A stretch of 64,000 bases of DNA from Thiomicrorhabdus sp. Kp2 (GCF_000478585.1 NZ_ARWI01000001.1:2170001-2234000); one strand, 5' to 3'; counted from the stretch's first letter, positions 53,226 to 63,465 are shown. Numbers and translations: made by a program. Notes: generated by a model not told the origin, from the letters alone.

Positions 53226-54310
53226 GTCATTACGAAACAAAACACTCGGCTGTAGAGCTGAGAAACAAATAATCATTCGGTCATTGCGAAACGAAGAACT
53301 CGGCTGCAGAGCCGAGAAACAAGTAATTGGTCATTGCGAGCAAAGCGAAGCAATCCATGGTTAACGTCTGACTACAGCACTTTGCCGAGAGCCATGGATT
53401 GCCACGGTCTTCGACCTCGCAATGACAAAAAAAACAAAATCGAGTCCACGGTCATTACGAACGAAGTGAAGTAATCCATGGATAACGTCTGACTACAGCA
53501 CTTTGCCGAGAGCCATGGATTGCCACGTCGCCTTGCTCCTCGCAATGACAAACATCCGCCCGTCATTACAAGCGCAGAACGCCATTTATTCGCAACACAA
53601 GAGCTACACTTTAAATCCATATCCAAGCCCACGGTCATTACGAACGCAGTGAAGTAATCCATGGTTAACGTCTGACTACGGTGCTTTGCCGTGAGCCATG
53701 GATTGCCACGTCACCTTGCTCCTCGCAATGACAAACATCCGCCCGTCATTACAAGCGTAGAACGCCATTTATTAGCAACACAAGAGCTACACTTTAAATC
53801 CATATCCAAGCCCACGGTCATTACGAACGCAGTGAAGTAATCCATGGATAACGTCTGACTACGGTGCTTTACCGAGAGTCATGGATTGCCACGGTCTTCG
53901 ACCTCGCAATGACAAACCTTTCGCCCGTCATTACGAAACGAAGAACTCGGCTGAAGAGACGAGAACAAAGCGAAGCAATCCATGGTCATCGTCTCAATAC
54001 AGCACTTTACCGTGTGTCTTGGATTGCCACGTCGCCTTGCTCCTCGCAATGACAAACATCCGCCCGTCATTACAAGCGTAGAACGCCATTTATTAGCAAA
54101 CACAAGAGCTACACTTTAAATCCATATCCAAGCCCACGGTCATTACGAACGCAGTGAAGTAATCCATGGTTAACGTCTGACTACAGCACTTTGCCGAGAG
54201 TCCTGGATTGCCACGGTCATTACGAACGCAGTGAAGTAATCCATGGTTAACGTCTGACTACAGCACTTTGCCGAGAGCCATGGAGTATTCGCCTTGCTCC
54301 TCGCAATGAC
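53226..54310. repeat. array of GTCATT-type repeats, period about 183 bp
   Basis: A 1.1-kb block of inverted units. GTCATTACGAACGCAGTG begins units at 53634, 53817 and 54139, with an earlier one at 53451 (spacings 183, 183 and 322 bp), each joined to AACGTCTGACTACAGCAC, a CATGGATTGCC stretch and CTCCTCGCAATGAC, plus a GAGCTACACTTTAAATCC spacer. The array is related to, but distinct from, the one near 49.4 kb. Short reading frames across it are repeat-derived. A CACGAAG repeat flanks each side (53157 and 54329). Confidence 0.85.
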
Positions 54311-54434
54311 ATCAGTACCTTTTATTTCTTAGTGTCTTTGTGACTTCGTGGTTAATCTTTTTTAGCTGAGTTATTTGAATGTGCTTGTATTGGTGTAGCG
54401 AAACATAATCAAGCTTAACTGGATGTTTTGGGCA

Positions 54435-54474
54435 TAAAAAAACCGCGAGTTACTTTTGGCAATTCGCGGTTTTG
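54435..54474 (-). terminator. terminator of the DUF302 gene
   Basis: Stem AAAACCGCGA / TCGCGGTTTT with a 15-nt loop, then Ts on the minus strand; it lies beyond the palindrome copy at 54498. Confidence 0.8.
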
Positions 54475-54497
54475 AATTTTAAGCCTGATTAATTTTT

Positions 54498-54509
54498 ACC
54501 AGGCCTGGT
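54498..54509. repeat. ACCAGGCCTGGT palindrome, copy 16
   Basis: Perfect copy between the DUF302 stop and its terminator, so it lies within the transcribed 3' end. Confidence 0.92.
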
Positions 54510-54530
54510 AGTTCTGTAGGCTTTCTAAAA

Positions 54531-55100
54531 TTAGAATGCGCCAGTTTTACCTTTTTGTAGCATTTCCCACATGGTGTTACGTACTTGCATTGTAGCTTCT
54601 AGCAATTCTGGAGGCATTTTTTTACCCATTTTGATTGCCATATCCATGTTCATTGTGTAGATGTGTAGGCCATCTTCTTCTTCAATGATGTTTACACGAC
54701 AAGGAAGGAAACCACCCATTGCAGGAGAGAAGTCTACCATTTTACGAGCTGTTTCTGGGTTACAGAAAGACATTACGTGAATGATTTTAGAGTCAATACC
54801 ACGAGCTTTTAGTTCTTCTGAAAGCGGTAGTTCACCTACGTTTTTGATGTTGCTGTTGATACCAACGTTATTGATTGCATCAATTACGTCTTCAAGGGCA
54901 ACACCTTCGTCAACTTTTACTTCCCACATGGTTGCATCAGCGATATCGCCTTCTGCTTCAACCCATTTGTCCCAGATTTCCATGAATGTTCCGCCAGCAC
55001 CGTCATTTAGGTTGCCGATTGCGTTCATAGTTCCACAACCTGAAAGAGTTGTTACTGCCGCAGCTAAAATACCTGCTTTAAATAAGTTTGCTAATTTCAT
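54531..55100 (-). CDS. DUF302 domain lipoprotein
   Basis: 189 residues. The signal peptide ends in a lipobox (TTLSGC, Cys22), so the product should be lipid-anchored. The mature part carries the DUF302 pattern: DVIDAINNVGINSNIKNVGELPLS, then HVMSFCNPETARKMVDFSP and LPCRVNIIEEEDGL. Two further cysteines (in SFCNP and LPCRV) are conserved features of the domain. Function unknown; DUF302 lipoproteins are frequent in sulfur-oxidising bacteria. A single gene with its own terminator, set apart by a 1.7-kb gene-free region. Confidence 0.85.
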   Translation of the reverse strand: MKLANLFKAGILAAAVTTLSGCGTMNAIGNLNDGAGGTFMEIWDKWVEAEGDIADATMWEVKVDEGVALEDVIDAINNVGINSNIKNVGELPLSEELKARGIDSKIIHVMSFCNPETARKMVDFSPAMGGFLPCRVNIIEEEDGLHIYTMNMDMAIKMGKKMPPELLEATMQVRNTMWEMLQKGKTGAF

Positions 55101-55250
55101 TCTATTCTCCGTTCCATTTGGATGGTTTGAGCAAAATTGATTTCTGCTTCATTTTTTGGTCACGATGTAGATTACCGATTAATTTATTAAAAGCAAAACT
55201 AAAAAAATTGTTGGTTTGATAACATTATTTTATTAAGAGTTCCTAATACT

Positions 55251-56402
55251 CTAATATGATTGTTGGTTTTTTATCTTAAATCCTAGTGTTTCTAACAGGT
55301 TATTGGTTTTTTGGTTGTTGGTTTTGTAAACGGTATGTTGGTGCCATTCACGATAAATAGGGAAATTTCTTCTGTAATTTTCGTATTTGTTATGCACTTC
55401 TGCGATGTCTTTTGAGCGAATAGCTAGGTCGTCATGGGTAATATTGTGTGTTAATTGAAATAAATCATTAAGTGTAGCTTGTAGGCTTTTATGAATGGTT
55501 AAATCAATTGGTTGAGGTGCTGTGGGGAGCTCATTTTGCCAATCATTTTGCGGTTGCTCATTCCATTGTTTGCAGAGTGCTTGGTAAACCATGACGCTGC
55601 CTGCTATTTTGGCGTCTAATGAGTGGCCTGCTATATGTGGTGTGGCGATGAGTGCTGTTTGGTACAAAGATTCATTGATGTTTGGCTCGTTTTCCCAGCA
55701 GTCGATAATATTGCAAAGCGTGGGGGTTTTTACCCAGGCCTGTTCATTAATTATGCCACCGCGTGCGGCGTTAATAAGTATTTGATGGGGTTTAATCTGT
55801 TTTAGCTTTTCTGCGGATATCAGTTGGTGGGTGGCATATTGCCCCTGAAAAGTTAATGGGGTGTGTACCGTAATAATGTCTGCTTTTAGGCAGGTATCTA
55901 AATCAGTGAAGTCACTATTATTTGCCAGGCCTGGTTCTTTATCTATTCTGAGAGGGTCGTTTAATAAACATTTAATACCAAGAATTTGCGCTTTTTTATA
56001 CACTCGACTGCCCACATTACCCACCCCGATAATGCCAAGGGTTTTTTGACTTAAATCGAAATGAAATTGCTCAGCGAGTTGATATAGGATAGTAATAATA
56101 AACTCGGCTACTGAGTTTGCATTGCAGCCTTGGGCAGAGTAAAAGGTGATATTGTTGGCTTTTAAGTAGTCTTGATCTATATGGTCTAAACCCACAACGG
56201 TGCTACCAACAAAACTAATGGTACTGTCTTTTAGCAGAGATTGATCCACTTGAGTTCTTGAGCGAACAATTAGGGCATCAGCCTCTTTAACGGTTTCGGC
56301 ATTAATCGATTTTCCAGGAAGGGTAGTGACTTCACCAAGGTGAGAAAAAATCGATTGAGCATAAGGTACGGCATCATCAATAATGATTTTTTTGTTTTTC
56401 AT
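55251..56402 (-). CDS. pdxB: erythronate-4-phosphate dehydrogenase
   Basis: 383 residues, D-2-hydroxyacid dehydrogenase that oxidises 4-phosphoerythronate in pyridoxal phosphate synthesis. N-terminal IDDAVPYAQSIFSHLGEV, NAD motif LGIIGVGNVGSRVYKKA, INAARGGIINEQAW and catalytic His in IATPHIAGHSLDAK are present. The extra C-terminal dimerisation domain typical of PdxB accounts for the length. Two partial palindromes lie in the gene (near 55735 and 55926). It diverges from the hydrolase gene. Confidence 0.94.
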   Translation of the reverse strand: MKNKKIIIDDAVPYAQSIFSHLGEVTTLPGKSINAETVKEADALIVRSRTQVDQSLLKDSTISFVGSTVVGLDHIDQDYLKANNITFYSAQGCNANSVAEFIITILYQLAEQFHFDLSQKTLGIIGVGNVGSRVYKKAQILGIKCLLNDPLRIDKEPGLANNSDFTDLDTCLKADIITVHTPLTFQGQYATHQLISAEKLKQIKPHQILINAARGGIINEQAWVKTPTLCNIIDCWENEPNINESLYQTALIATPHIAGHSLDAKIAGSVMVYQALCKQWNEQPQNDWQNELPTAPQPIDLTIHKSLQATLNDLFQLTHNITHDDLAIRSKDIAEVHNKYENYRRNFPIYREWHQHTVYKTNNQKTNNLLETLGFKIKNQQSY

Positions 56403-56556
56403 ACATTCACTTTTAAGAGTCGTTTAGTTGGGTCTATTTTGCCATGTATTAACAGTGTGCGGTTAGCCTTAGGTTAAGTTTTAATATAAACCTTAATAGT
56501 AAGCTGTCAGAATAGCCAAAAATATAAATTAAATAGCAAAAGAGATAGAGAGTAAA

Positions 56557-57192
56557 TTGAGAAAGAAAGCAGAAACAAGATTAATTGAAGGTAGCGTTGG
56601 AAATATCGAGATAAGGGTGAAGCCCTCTACTGAAGTAGAGATGGCTAACTCAAAAAAACGCCTAGTTGTGATTAGTCATCCGCACTCATTGTATGGCGGT
56701 AGCATGGATAATAAAGTGGTGACGACTATGGAACGTGCCTTTTCACGTTTGGGTTATACCACCGTTGCCTATAATTTTCGTGGTGTTGGCCGTAGTCAAG
56801 GGGAGTACGACAATGGCTTAGGTGAGCAGCAAGATTTACAAGAAGTGCTGAATTGGGCAAGGGATCAGTTTGCGATTGAATATTCAGTTTTGGCGGGCTT
56901 CTCTTTTGGTAGTTATGTGGCATTAAAAGCGCAAGACGTTTGTAAAGTCGATGCGCTATGTACGGTGGCACCACCTGTTGGCTTGTATGATTTTTCAACC
57001 GTTGCTGAGATAGAGCTTCCCTGGGTGTTGATTCAAGGTGGTGAGGATGAGGTGGTTTCGGCAGAAGAAATTTTAGATTGGGCAATGAGTAGAGAGTTTA
57101 AACCTGATGTCTATTGGCGAAATCAAGCGAGTCATTTTTTTCATGGTGAGTTGATTTGGTTAAGAAAGGTTATTGAAGCGAGTTTCTCATGA
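56557..57192 (+). CDS. alpha/beta hydrolase
   Basis: 211 residues, soluble. The nucleophile elbow GFSFGSY (Ser about 117), catalytic Asp in GGEDEVV and His in ASHFFHG form an alpha/beta hydrolase triad; HPHSLYGGSMDNKVV and NFRGVGRSQG match the small hydrolase group often annotated as CocE/NonD-like or dienelactone-hydrolase-like esterases. Start is TTG, preceded by AGAGAG. Substrate unknown. It diverges from pdxB. Confidence 0.82.
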   Translation: MRKKAETRLIEGSVGNIEIRVKPSTEVEMANSKKRLVVISHPHSLYGGSMDNKVVTTMERAFSRLGYTTVAYNFRGVGRSQGEYDNGLGEQQDLQEVLNWARDQFAIEYSVLAGFSFGSYVALKAQDVCKVDALCTVAPPVGLYDFSTVAEIELPWVLIQGGEDEVVSAEEILDWAMSREFKPDVYWRNQASHFFHGELIWLRKVIEASFS

Positions 57193-57370
57193 GTTTCATT
57201 TTGATAAATCAAAAGATATATAAGGAATTGCTTATATGGTTAAAATCCTTATAATATCAGAAAATGCTTATATGTTAATAAGCTTGAGTTATGGCCAAAT
57301 AGTCGATAAGGTTACGTTATTTAAGTAGTTATAGAATATTTGCGTAGTTTATGAGAGATTTTGATGGTTA

Positions 57371-57396
57371 AAAAGGATGTTTATTCATCCTTTTTT
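57371..57396 (+). terminator. terminator between the hydrolase gene and the efflux operon
   Basis: Stem AAAAGGATG / CATCCTTTT around a short loop, continuing into Ts. The rest of the 270-bp gap is AT-rich and likely holds the efflux operon promoter. Confidence 0.7.
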
Positions 57397-57462
57397 GCTT
57401 TCTGAATGATGGCGGCCTCAAGCAAAGTTGACAAACAAAAAGCTTATTGAGCTGGAGTTAAA

Positions 57463-58866
57463 ATGGAACAAAAAAAAATGGTTAAACAGAAGATTACCGC
57501 ATTAATGCTGGCACTTTCTTTTACTGCACCGATGTCTGTGTATGCACAAAAATACGATTTTAAAGCTTGTGTAAATACCGCTTTAAACCAAAACCCAGAG
57601 ATGGAAGTGAGCGCCGCTAGAATTGAACAAGCGCAAGGGGCATTAACCAAGGCGGAATCAAGCCGTTTACCACAGATTACACTTTCGGTTACAGGGAGTA
57701 ATTCTGATAATGCTTTAAATGTATTTGGTATGAAATTGCAACAACGTCAAGCGAGTTTGGGTGATTTTGGTTTCGATACAGCCACCACTAATGAGTTTAT
57801 GTCTGGTAATTACGCTTATGAGCCCGATTCATTAAATAATCCAAAAGCGCATACCGATTTTAATACCCGTATTGAGATGCTGATTCCTGTTTGGAATGGT
57901 GGCAAAATCGGTAGTTATGAAGATCAAGCGCAAGCCATGATTGAAGCGGCAAAAAAAGGCGATTTAGCGGTCCAGCAGTTTTTAACCTTTAATGTTTATC
58001 AGGCTTATGAGGCGGTTCATGCGGCACGTTCGTTTATTACGGTGGCTAAACAAGCAAAAGAAACGGCGGATTCGTATGTAAAAACAACCCAAAACTTGGT
58101 TGAACAAGGAGTGGTGGTGCGTTCTGAATTTTTAAGTGCCAAGGTTAATCAGTCTGCAGCTGAGGTGGCGCTTTTAAAGGCTCAGGGGCATGAACAAATT
58201 GCGTTGGATACCTTGAAGATGTTAATGAGTGTAGATGCCGCCGCTGATATTGATGTGGCAAATCGCGTTGATTTGGAACTCCCTGTTTATAACGCAGAAG
58301 AGCTGTTAGCTATAGCGTTGAATAGTAACCATGAATTGGATGCGAAACGTAAAGAGGCCGCTTCAACGGCTTTTACGGTAGATGCGGCAAAAGCCGATTA
58401 TTATCCAAGTTTTAATCTGATGTTAAGACAAGATTGGAATGATGAGTCTTTAGCCTTAAGTAATGGCTCCTATACGATTGCAGGAGTGGTTTCTTGGAAA
58501 ATTACGGACTTTGGTGTAACGAGTAGCTCGGTTGATATGGCAAATGCTTCAGCGGCGCAGAAAAAAGCAGCCGTTAAGTCACAAGAAAATAAATTGCGTT
58601 TAGATGTGTTATCGACCTGGAGAAAGTTACAAATTGCAACCAAGCAGGTTGGTTCAAGTGTATTGGCGGTTCAACAAGCGAGTGAGGCGCAAAGCTTAAT
58701 TATGAAACGCTATAAAAATGGTGTATCGACCATTACTGAAGTTTTAGCGGGTGAAACGCAACTTGATAAGGCGCGTGCGGATTTGGTGTCGGCACGTTAT
58801 GACGTAAATGTATTAAAAGCCAAGTTGCTTTTACTGACTGGTCGTATGGATATTCAGCGTATATAA
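57463..58866 (+). CDS. TolC-family outer membrane efflux protein
   Basis: 467 residues, with a signal peptide (to about YAQK, residue 29). Two repeats of the OEP domain with long alpha-helical coiled coils (AARIEQAQGALTKAESSRLP and EGVVVRSEFLSAKVN-like segments) form the outer membrane tunnel of a tripartite pump. The gene begins the operon: the adaptor follows after 45 bp and the RND pump after that. Substrate unknown. Confidence 0.9.
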   Translation: MEQKKMVKQKITALMLALSFTAPMSVYAQKYDFKACVNTALNQNPEMEVSAARIEQAQGALTKAESSRLPQITLSVTGSNSDNALNVFGMKLQQRQASLGDFGFDTATTNEFMSGNYAYEPDSLNNPKAHTDFNTRIEMLIPVWNGGKIGSYEDQAQAMIEAAKKGDLAVQQFLTFNVYQAYEAVHAARSFITVAKQAKETADSYVKTTQNLVEQGVVVRSEFLSAKVNQSAAEVALLKAQGHEQIALDTLKMLMSVDAAADIDVANRVDLELPVYNAEELLAIALNSNHELDAKRKEAASTAFTVDAAKADYYPSFNLMLRQDWNDESLALSNGSYTIAGVVSWKITDFGVTSSSVDMANASAAQKKAAVKSQENKLRLDVLSTWRKLQIATKQVGSSVLAVQQASEAQSLIMKRYKNGVSTITEVLAGETQLDKARADLVSARYDVNVLKAKLLLLTGRMDIQRI

Positions 58867-58911
58867 CGCATAACTGAACATTAACAAATTGATAAAGAAT
58901 TGAGGCTCAAA

Positions 58912-60015
58912 ATGAAACAAATCTCTAAAGTCATTGGAATGTCACTTTTAGTGGCGAGCTTGGGGTTAACAGGGTGTGGTCAAGAAAATCAAAATGCCGA
59001 GCCAGTAACAGCGAGCGCAAAAACGGTTAAAGCGGATGTGTTTACCGTTACTTTAGGCTCTGTTCCGCTCACCGCGTTGGTACCTGGTGCGGTTGTGCCA
59101 GACCAAAAAGCACAAATTGCTTCACGTTTGATGGGGTACATCAAAAACTTAGATGTAACCGTGGGGCAAGAGGTAAAGCGTGGTGATTTATTATTCTCAA
59201 TTGATTCGGGCGATATTAAAAGTCAAATCTCACAGGCTAACTCGGGTTATCAACAAGCATTAGCTGCTTTAACGGATGCTCGTTTGGATTTTAATCGTTT
59301 TACCAAATTGTATAAAGAAGATTCGGTCTCTAAGCAGCAGTACGACAAAATTCGTTTGCAGTTGAGTGTTGCACAAGAAAACTTAGCATCGGCTAAGTCT
59401 GGTTTAGATCAAGCTAAAGCACAGTTGAATTATGCCAATGTTAAAGCGCCATTTGATGGGGTTATTGTGCAAAAAATGGCAGTGGCAGGCTCTTTGGCCG
59501 CGCCAGGTAACCCTGTTGTGGTAATGGAAAACTTAAAGTCTTTAAGTGTACAAACGCAAGTGTCGGCTGATTTATATGCGGTGTTACGTAATGGCGATAC
59601 TGCAGAAGTTTTAATTGATGGTATTGATAAGCCGTTTGTGGGAACTATCTATACTTTAGTGAGTGCGGCTGACCCTAAAAGTCGTACCCATACGGTTAAG
59701 TTGAGCTTGCCAGATGTAAATGATGTAAATAGCGGAACCTTTGCCCGTGTGAGCTTTAAGCGTGGTGAGCGTCAAACGATGATGCTGCCAACTACTGCTG
59801 TTGTAAATCGTGCTGGGATTGAAGGGGTTTTTGTTGTAGAAAATGGCCGTGCTTTCTTCCATATGGTTCGTACAGGAGCGGTAATTGGCGATATGGTTGA
59901 AGTTCAATCAGGTTTGGCATTAGGTGAGCAGGTGGTTGTGAATAACAATGAAGAGATGTTGAATGGCGACATTGTTGAATCAACAAAAGCTGTGAATGCG
60001 GCCGAAGGAGCTTAA
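58912..60015 (+). CDS. RND efflux periplasmic adaptor (membrane fusion protein), lipoprotein
   Basis: 367 residues from the ATG preceded by GAGG; a TTG twelve bases upstream is less likely. Lipobox GLTGC (Cys about 22) anchors it in the inner membrane. Barrel-sandwich domain (VPGAVVPDQKAQIASRLMGY and ANVKAPFDGVIVQKMAVAG), a helical hairpin (about 100-160) and a beta-barrel are in the usual order. It joins the RND pump to the TolC-type channel. It lies 2 bp before the pump gene. Confidence 0.9.
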   Translation: MKQISKVIGMSLLVASLGLTGCGQENQNAEPVTASAKTVKADVFTVTLGSVPLTALVPGAVVPDQKAQIASRLMGYIKNLDVTVGQEVKRGDLLFSIDSGDIKSQISQANSGYQQALAALTDARLDFNRFTKLYKEDSVSKQQYDKIRLQLSVAQENLASAKSGLDQAKAQLNYANVKAPFDGVIVQKMAVAGSLAAPGNPVVVMENLKSLSVQTQVSADLYAVLRNGDTAEVLIDGIDKPFVGTIYTLVSAADPKSRTHTVKLSLPDVNDVNSGTFARVSFKRGERQTMMLPTTAVVNRAGIEGVFVVENGRAFFHMVRTGAVIGDMVEVQSGLALGEQVVVNNNEEMLNGDIVESTKAVNAAEGA

Positions 60016-60017
60016 CG

Positions 60018-63000
60018 ATGGCTGAGAATCCAGTACCAGAACAGGCTAAGCCAGAGGCCGAATTGAATATTGCAGGTAAACTTGCTAAGGCTTTTATTCA
60101 TTCAAAAATTACCATGATGATGGTGATTGCAGTTACCCTTGCTGGGATTATGGCTTATTTGATTACCCCACGAGAATATAATCCGCAAATTGTGGTACCT
60201 GCGGCCAATATTATTGTGCCAAAAGCGGGAGCAACACCTGAAGAAGTCAACAATATGGTGGTTAAGCCATTAGAGACTATTTTGAGTGCTTTGCCAGGGG
60301 TTGATCACACCTTTGGTTATGCGTCTAATGATTTTGGTGTGGTCACCGTTCAGTTTGAGGTGGGTGAGAATCAGGTGGATAGTTTGGTTAAGGTTTATAA
60401 CCAGATTATGCAAAATATGGATAAGATGCCGCCTGATACACAACAGCCATTAATCAAACCAATCAATGTGGACGATGTACCCATTATGACCTTGGCGGTA
60501 ACGTCTAAAGAGTTATCTGGTTATGATTTGCGTGATATCTCTCTTAAATTGGTTGAAAACCTTCGCAACATTCCTGGGGTTTCATTTTCTGATGTGATTG
60601 GCGGTAAGCAGCGTGCGATTAATGTTTGGTTAGACGCACAAAAGATTGCATTAACTGGCCTCTCTTTAGAGCAAATAAGTGAAATGCTGCAAGGCAGTAA
60701 CGTTTCTCTACCCGTTGGTTCAGTGGTGAATAATAACCGCGACCGCATGATTCGTGTAAATGGTTATTTAGGGAATGCTCAGCAGGTGGGCGAAATTGTT
60801 ATTGGTGCGGATAATGGTCGTCCAATTTATTTAAAAGATATTGCTACGATCAATGATGGGCCTCAAGAGTCACAAAGCTATACTCGTTTAGGTTTTGGCC
60901 CAAGTTCAACGCTGAATGTTAATGGTGAGCAACAGGCGGTAACCATTACCTTAGCTAAAAAACCTGGAACCAATGCGGTAGATGTGGCGAATGCGGTGCT
61001 GAATCAATTGGCTGAGCTTAAAAAGTCTGTAATCCCCGCTAATGTTGATGTGGTTGTGACTCGTAATGATGGCGAGAAGGCCAATGCCGCGGTTAACTTA
61101 CTGATGGAGCATTTGCTTATTGCCGTTGGTTCGGTAGTGATTATTTTGGTGCTGTTTTTGGGTTGGCGAGAAGCGGGGATTGTTACCTTGACTGTGCCAT
61201 TAATTCTGTTTGTGGTGTTGTTTATTGGCATGATTGCTGAGCAAACCATTAACCGAATTACCTTGTTTGCACTCATTTTATCGTTGGGGCTTTTGGTGGA
61301 TGCCGCCATTGTGGTCATAGAAAATATTCACAGGCATATACATGATGGATTTGATCCAGAGAATTTTGATGAAGTTTTAATCAAAGCCACCAATGAAATT
61401 GGTAACCCAACCAATGTAGCTACAATTGCGGTTATTTTGGCTTTTATTCCCATGCTGTTTGTAACAGGTATGATGGGGCCCTTTATGGCGCCGATTCCAT
61501 TTAATGTGCCTGTGGCGATGATTGCTTCTCTAGTGGTGGCTTACATTCTTGTGCCTTATGCTGCTTATAGATTGCTTGGTAAAAAGGCAATTAAAGAGAT
61601 GCAGACGCGTGAGAGTCTAGAAACTCACCATGTTCAAAAAGAAGATTGGATGCAGAAGATTTACGTTAAGGCCATCAATCCAATGATTGAAAGCCGTACT
61701 AAACGTAATGTGTTTTTATTTGTGGTTTTACTGTCGTTAATTGCAGCGATGATTCAGCCAGCACTGCAATTTATCCGTGATGATGGTATGAATAACCCTC
61801 TTCATCCTGCAGGTGTAGAAGTAAAAATGTTGCCTTATGACAATACCAGTACCTTTTTGGTTCAAGTTGATATGCCAGAAGGCACAGCACTTGAAGCAAC
61901 CGACCGTGTGGTAAGTCATGTGGGTGAGCGTTTATCTAAAACTCAGTATGTGACAGACTATAGTGTGTATTTGGGGAATCATGCGCCTATTGATTTTGCC
62001 GCTTTGGTGCGTGGTGATTTAATTAAAGAGGGTGCTAACTTTGCTCAAATTAGAGTGAATCTAGTGAATAAACATCATCGTAATGTTTCATCGCATGAGA
62101 TTGTTGAACAATTTAATCTAGATTTAAATTCGTTACGCAAAACATTTCCTACGGCAAATATTAAGCTTTATGAAACACCTCCTGGGCCACCTGTAACCAC
62201 TCAAATTATGGCTGAATTATATGGCCCAGATTATGAGAAGTTGCGCGAAGCTTCTATTGAAGTTGGTAAGGCATTTAATCAGGTCTATGGTTTGATTAAT
62301 ATCGATGATTCGGTTACTGCAGATAACCTAAGTTACCAAATTAATATTGACCGTGAACAAGCCAATCTGTTGGGTGTTGCGCCTGCTCAGGTAGGTAAAA
62401 TGTTACGTGACTATATTAATGGTTTTGAGCTTGGTTACATGCACCTTGATAATGTGCGTGAACCCGTCGATATTATTGTTCGTTTGCCACGTTCAGAAAG
62501 AACAGTGGCTGAACAGATGATGTCGTTACAAGTCCAGTCACGTTCTGGAGCATCCGTTCCATTGTCTGCGGTCGCTAAAATAGAAGAGGTGTTATACGCC
62601 AAACCTGTTTTAGGTCGTGATCAGCATCAGATGGTAATGATTGGTGGTGAACTACTTCAATCAAGCCCCGTTTATGCGGTATTGTCTCTTGATAAAATGT
62701 TGGATGGTGTTAGGTTGCCTGAATCTGGTGTAACTTTCCATACAGCCAACTTAGGGTTTGTTCAGGCTCAACCTGATGATGTGATGAACTACACCATTTT
62801 ATGGGGTGGGGAGATGCGTTTAACTTTAGATGTATTCCGTGATATGGGAAGTGCATTTATTGTGGCATTGATCTTCATTTACCTCATTTTAGTTGGTTAT
62901 TATAAGTCGTTTATGATGCCTGTGATTGTAATGGGAGCTATTCCATTAACCATGATTGGGGTATTCCCAGGTCACTGGTTAACCGATCAAGCATTTACCG

Positions 63001-63353
63001 CGACATCCATGATAGGGGTCATCGCTTTAGCAGGGATAGTGGTTCGAAACTCATTACTATTGATTGACTTTATTCTGGAATATCGAGCCGAAGGCAAGTC
63101 TCTTAAAGATTCTGTTATTGAAGCAGGTAAGGTGCGTTTCCGTCCAATTCTGTTAACCGCTTTAGCGATTATGTTCGGTTCTATGATTATGATTACTGAT
63201 CCAGTATTTGGTGGGTTAGCAGTTTCATTAATCTTTGGTACGCTTTCATCAACCGTGTTAACGCTGTTGGTTATTCCATTGCTTTATTATATTTGGCAGT
63301 GGCATGGAGGCGTTAAACAGCAAGAAGCGTTGGAAAGAAAAGTGAATGCTTAA
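60018..63353 (+). CDS. RND-family efflux transporter permease
   Basis: 1111 residues, longer than AcrB. Twelve membrane segments in two halves with large periplasmic loops. The proton-relay segment reads SLGLLVDAAIVVIENIHRHI, with a single conserved Asp; the second half has AGIVVRNSLLLIDFI. The first loop (PREYNPQIVVPAANIIVPKAG, ATPEEVNNMV) and porter regions follow the HAE1-like pattern, but N-terminal NPQI and an extended loop mark a divergent group. A heavy-metal role is not indicated: the methionine triad of CusA is not seen. Substrate unknown. Confidence 0.9.
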   Translation: MAENPVPEQAKPEAELNIAGKLAKAFIHSKITMMMVIAVTLAGIMAYLITPREYNPQIVVPAANIIVPKAGATPEEVNNMVVKPLETILSALPGVDHTFGYASNDFGVVTVQFEVGENQVDSLVKVYNQIMQNMDKMPPDTQQPLIKPINVDDVPIMTLAVTSKELSGYDLRDISLKLVENLRNIPGVSFSDVIGGKQRAINVWLDAQKIALTGLSLEQISEMLQGSNVSLPVGSVVNNNRDRMIRVNGYLGNAQQVGEIVIGADNGRPIYLKDIATINDGPQESQSYTRLGFGPSSTLNVNGEQQAVTITLAKKPGTNAVDVANAVLNQLAELKKSVIPANVDVVVTRNDGEKANAAVNLLMEHLLIAVGSVVIILVLFLGWREAGIVTLTVPLILFVVLFIGMIAEQTINRITLFALILSLGLLVDAAIVVIENIHRHIHDGFDPENFDEVLIKATNEIGNPTNVATIAVILAFIPMLFVTGMMGPFMAPIPFNVPVAMIASLVVAYILVPYAAYRLLGKKAIKEMQTRESLETHHVQKEDWMQKIYVKAINPMIESRTKRNVFLFVVLLSLIAAMIQPALQFIRDDGMNNPLHPAGVEVKMLPYDNTSTFLVQVDMPEGTALEATDRVVSHVGERLSKTQYVTDYSVYLGNHAPIDFAALVRGDLIKEGANFAQIRVNLVNKHHRNVSSHEIVEQFNLDLNSLRKTFPTANIKLYETPPGPPVTTQIMAELYGPDYEKLREASIEVGKAFNQVYGLINIDDSVTADNLSYQINIDREQANLLGVAPAQVGKMLRDYINGFELGYMHLDNVREPVDIIVRLPRSERTVAEQMMSLQVQSRSGASVPLSAVAKIEEVLYAKPVLGRDQHQMVMIGGELLQSSPVYAVLSLDKMLDGVRLPESGVTFHTANLGFVQAQPDDVMNYTILWGGEMRLTLDVFRDMGSAFIVALIFIYLILVGYYKSFMMPVIVMGAIPLTMIGVFPGHWLTDQAFTATSMIGVIALAGIVVRNSLLLIDFILEYRAEGKSLKDSVIEAGKVRFRPILLTALAIMFGSMIMITDPVFGGLAVSLIFGTLSSTVLTLLVIPLLYYIWQWHGGVKQQEALERKVNA

Positions 63354-63465
63354 CAGCGATAAACTAACGTATAGCTAAGCAATTCTTTACTGTTAAACGT
63401 AAAATTAAGGCCGGGTTACATCATGTTTCCTGGTTTTTTTTATGTTTGAACGATATTAAGAAGTT

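Noticed and set aside
53372-54103. Short frames of 60-96 codons on both strands
   Set aside because: All lie in the 183-bp repeat array and consist of translated repeat.
49352-54310. CRISPR array
   Set aside because: Units are too long, are inverted pairs and show no unique spacers; no cas genes.
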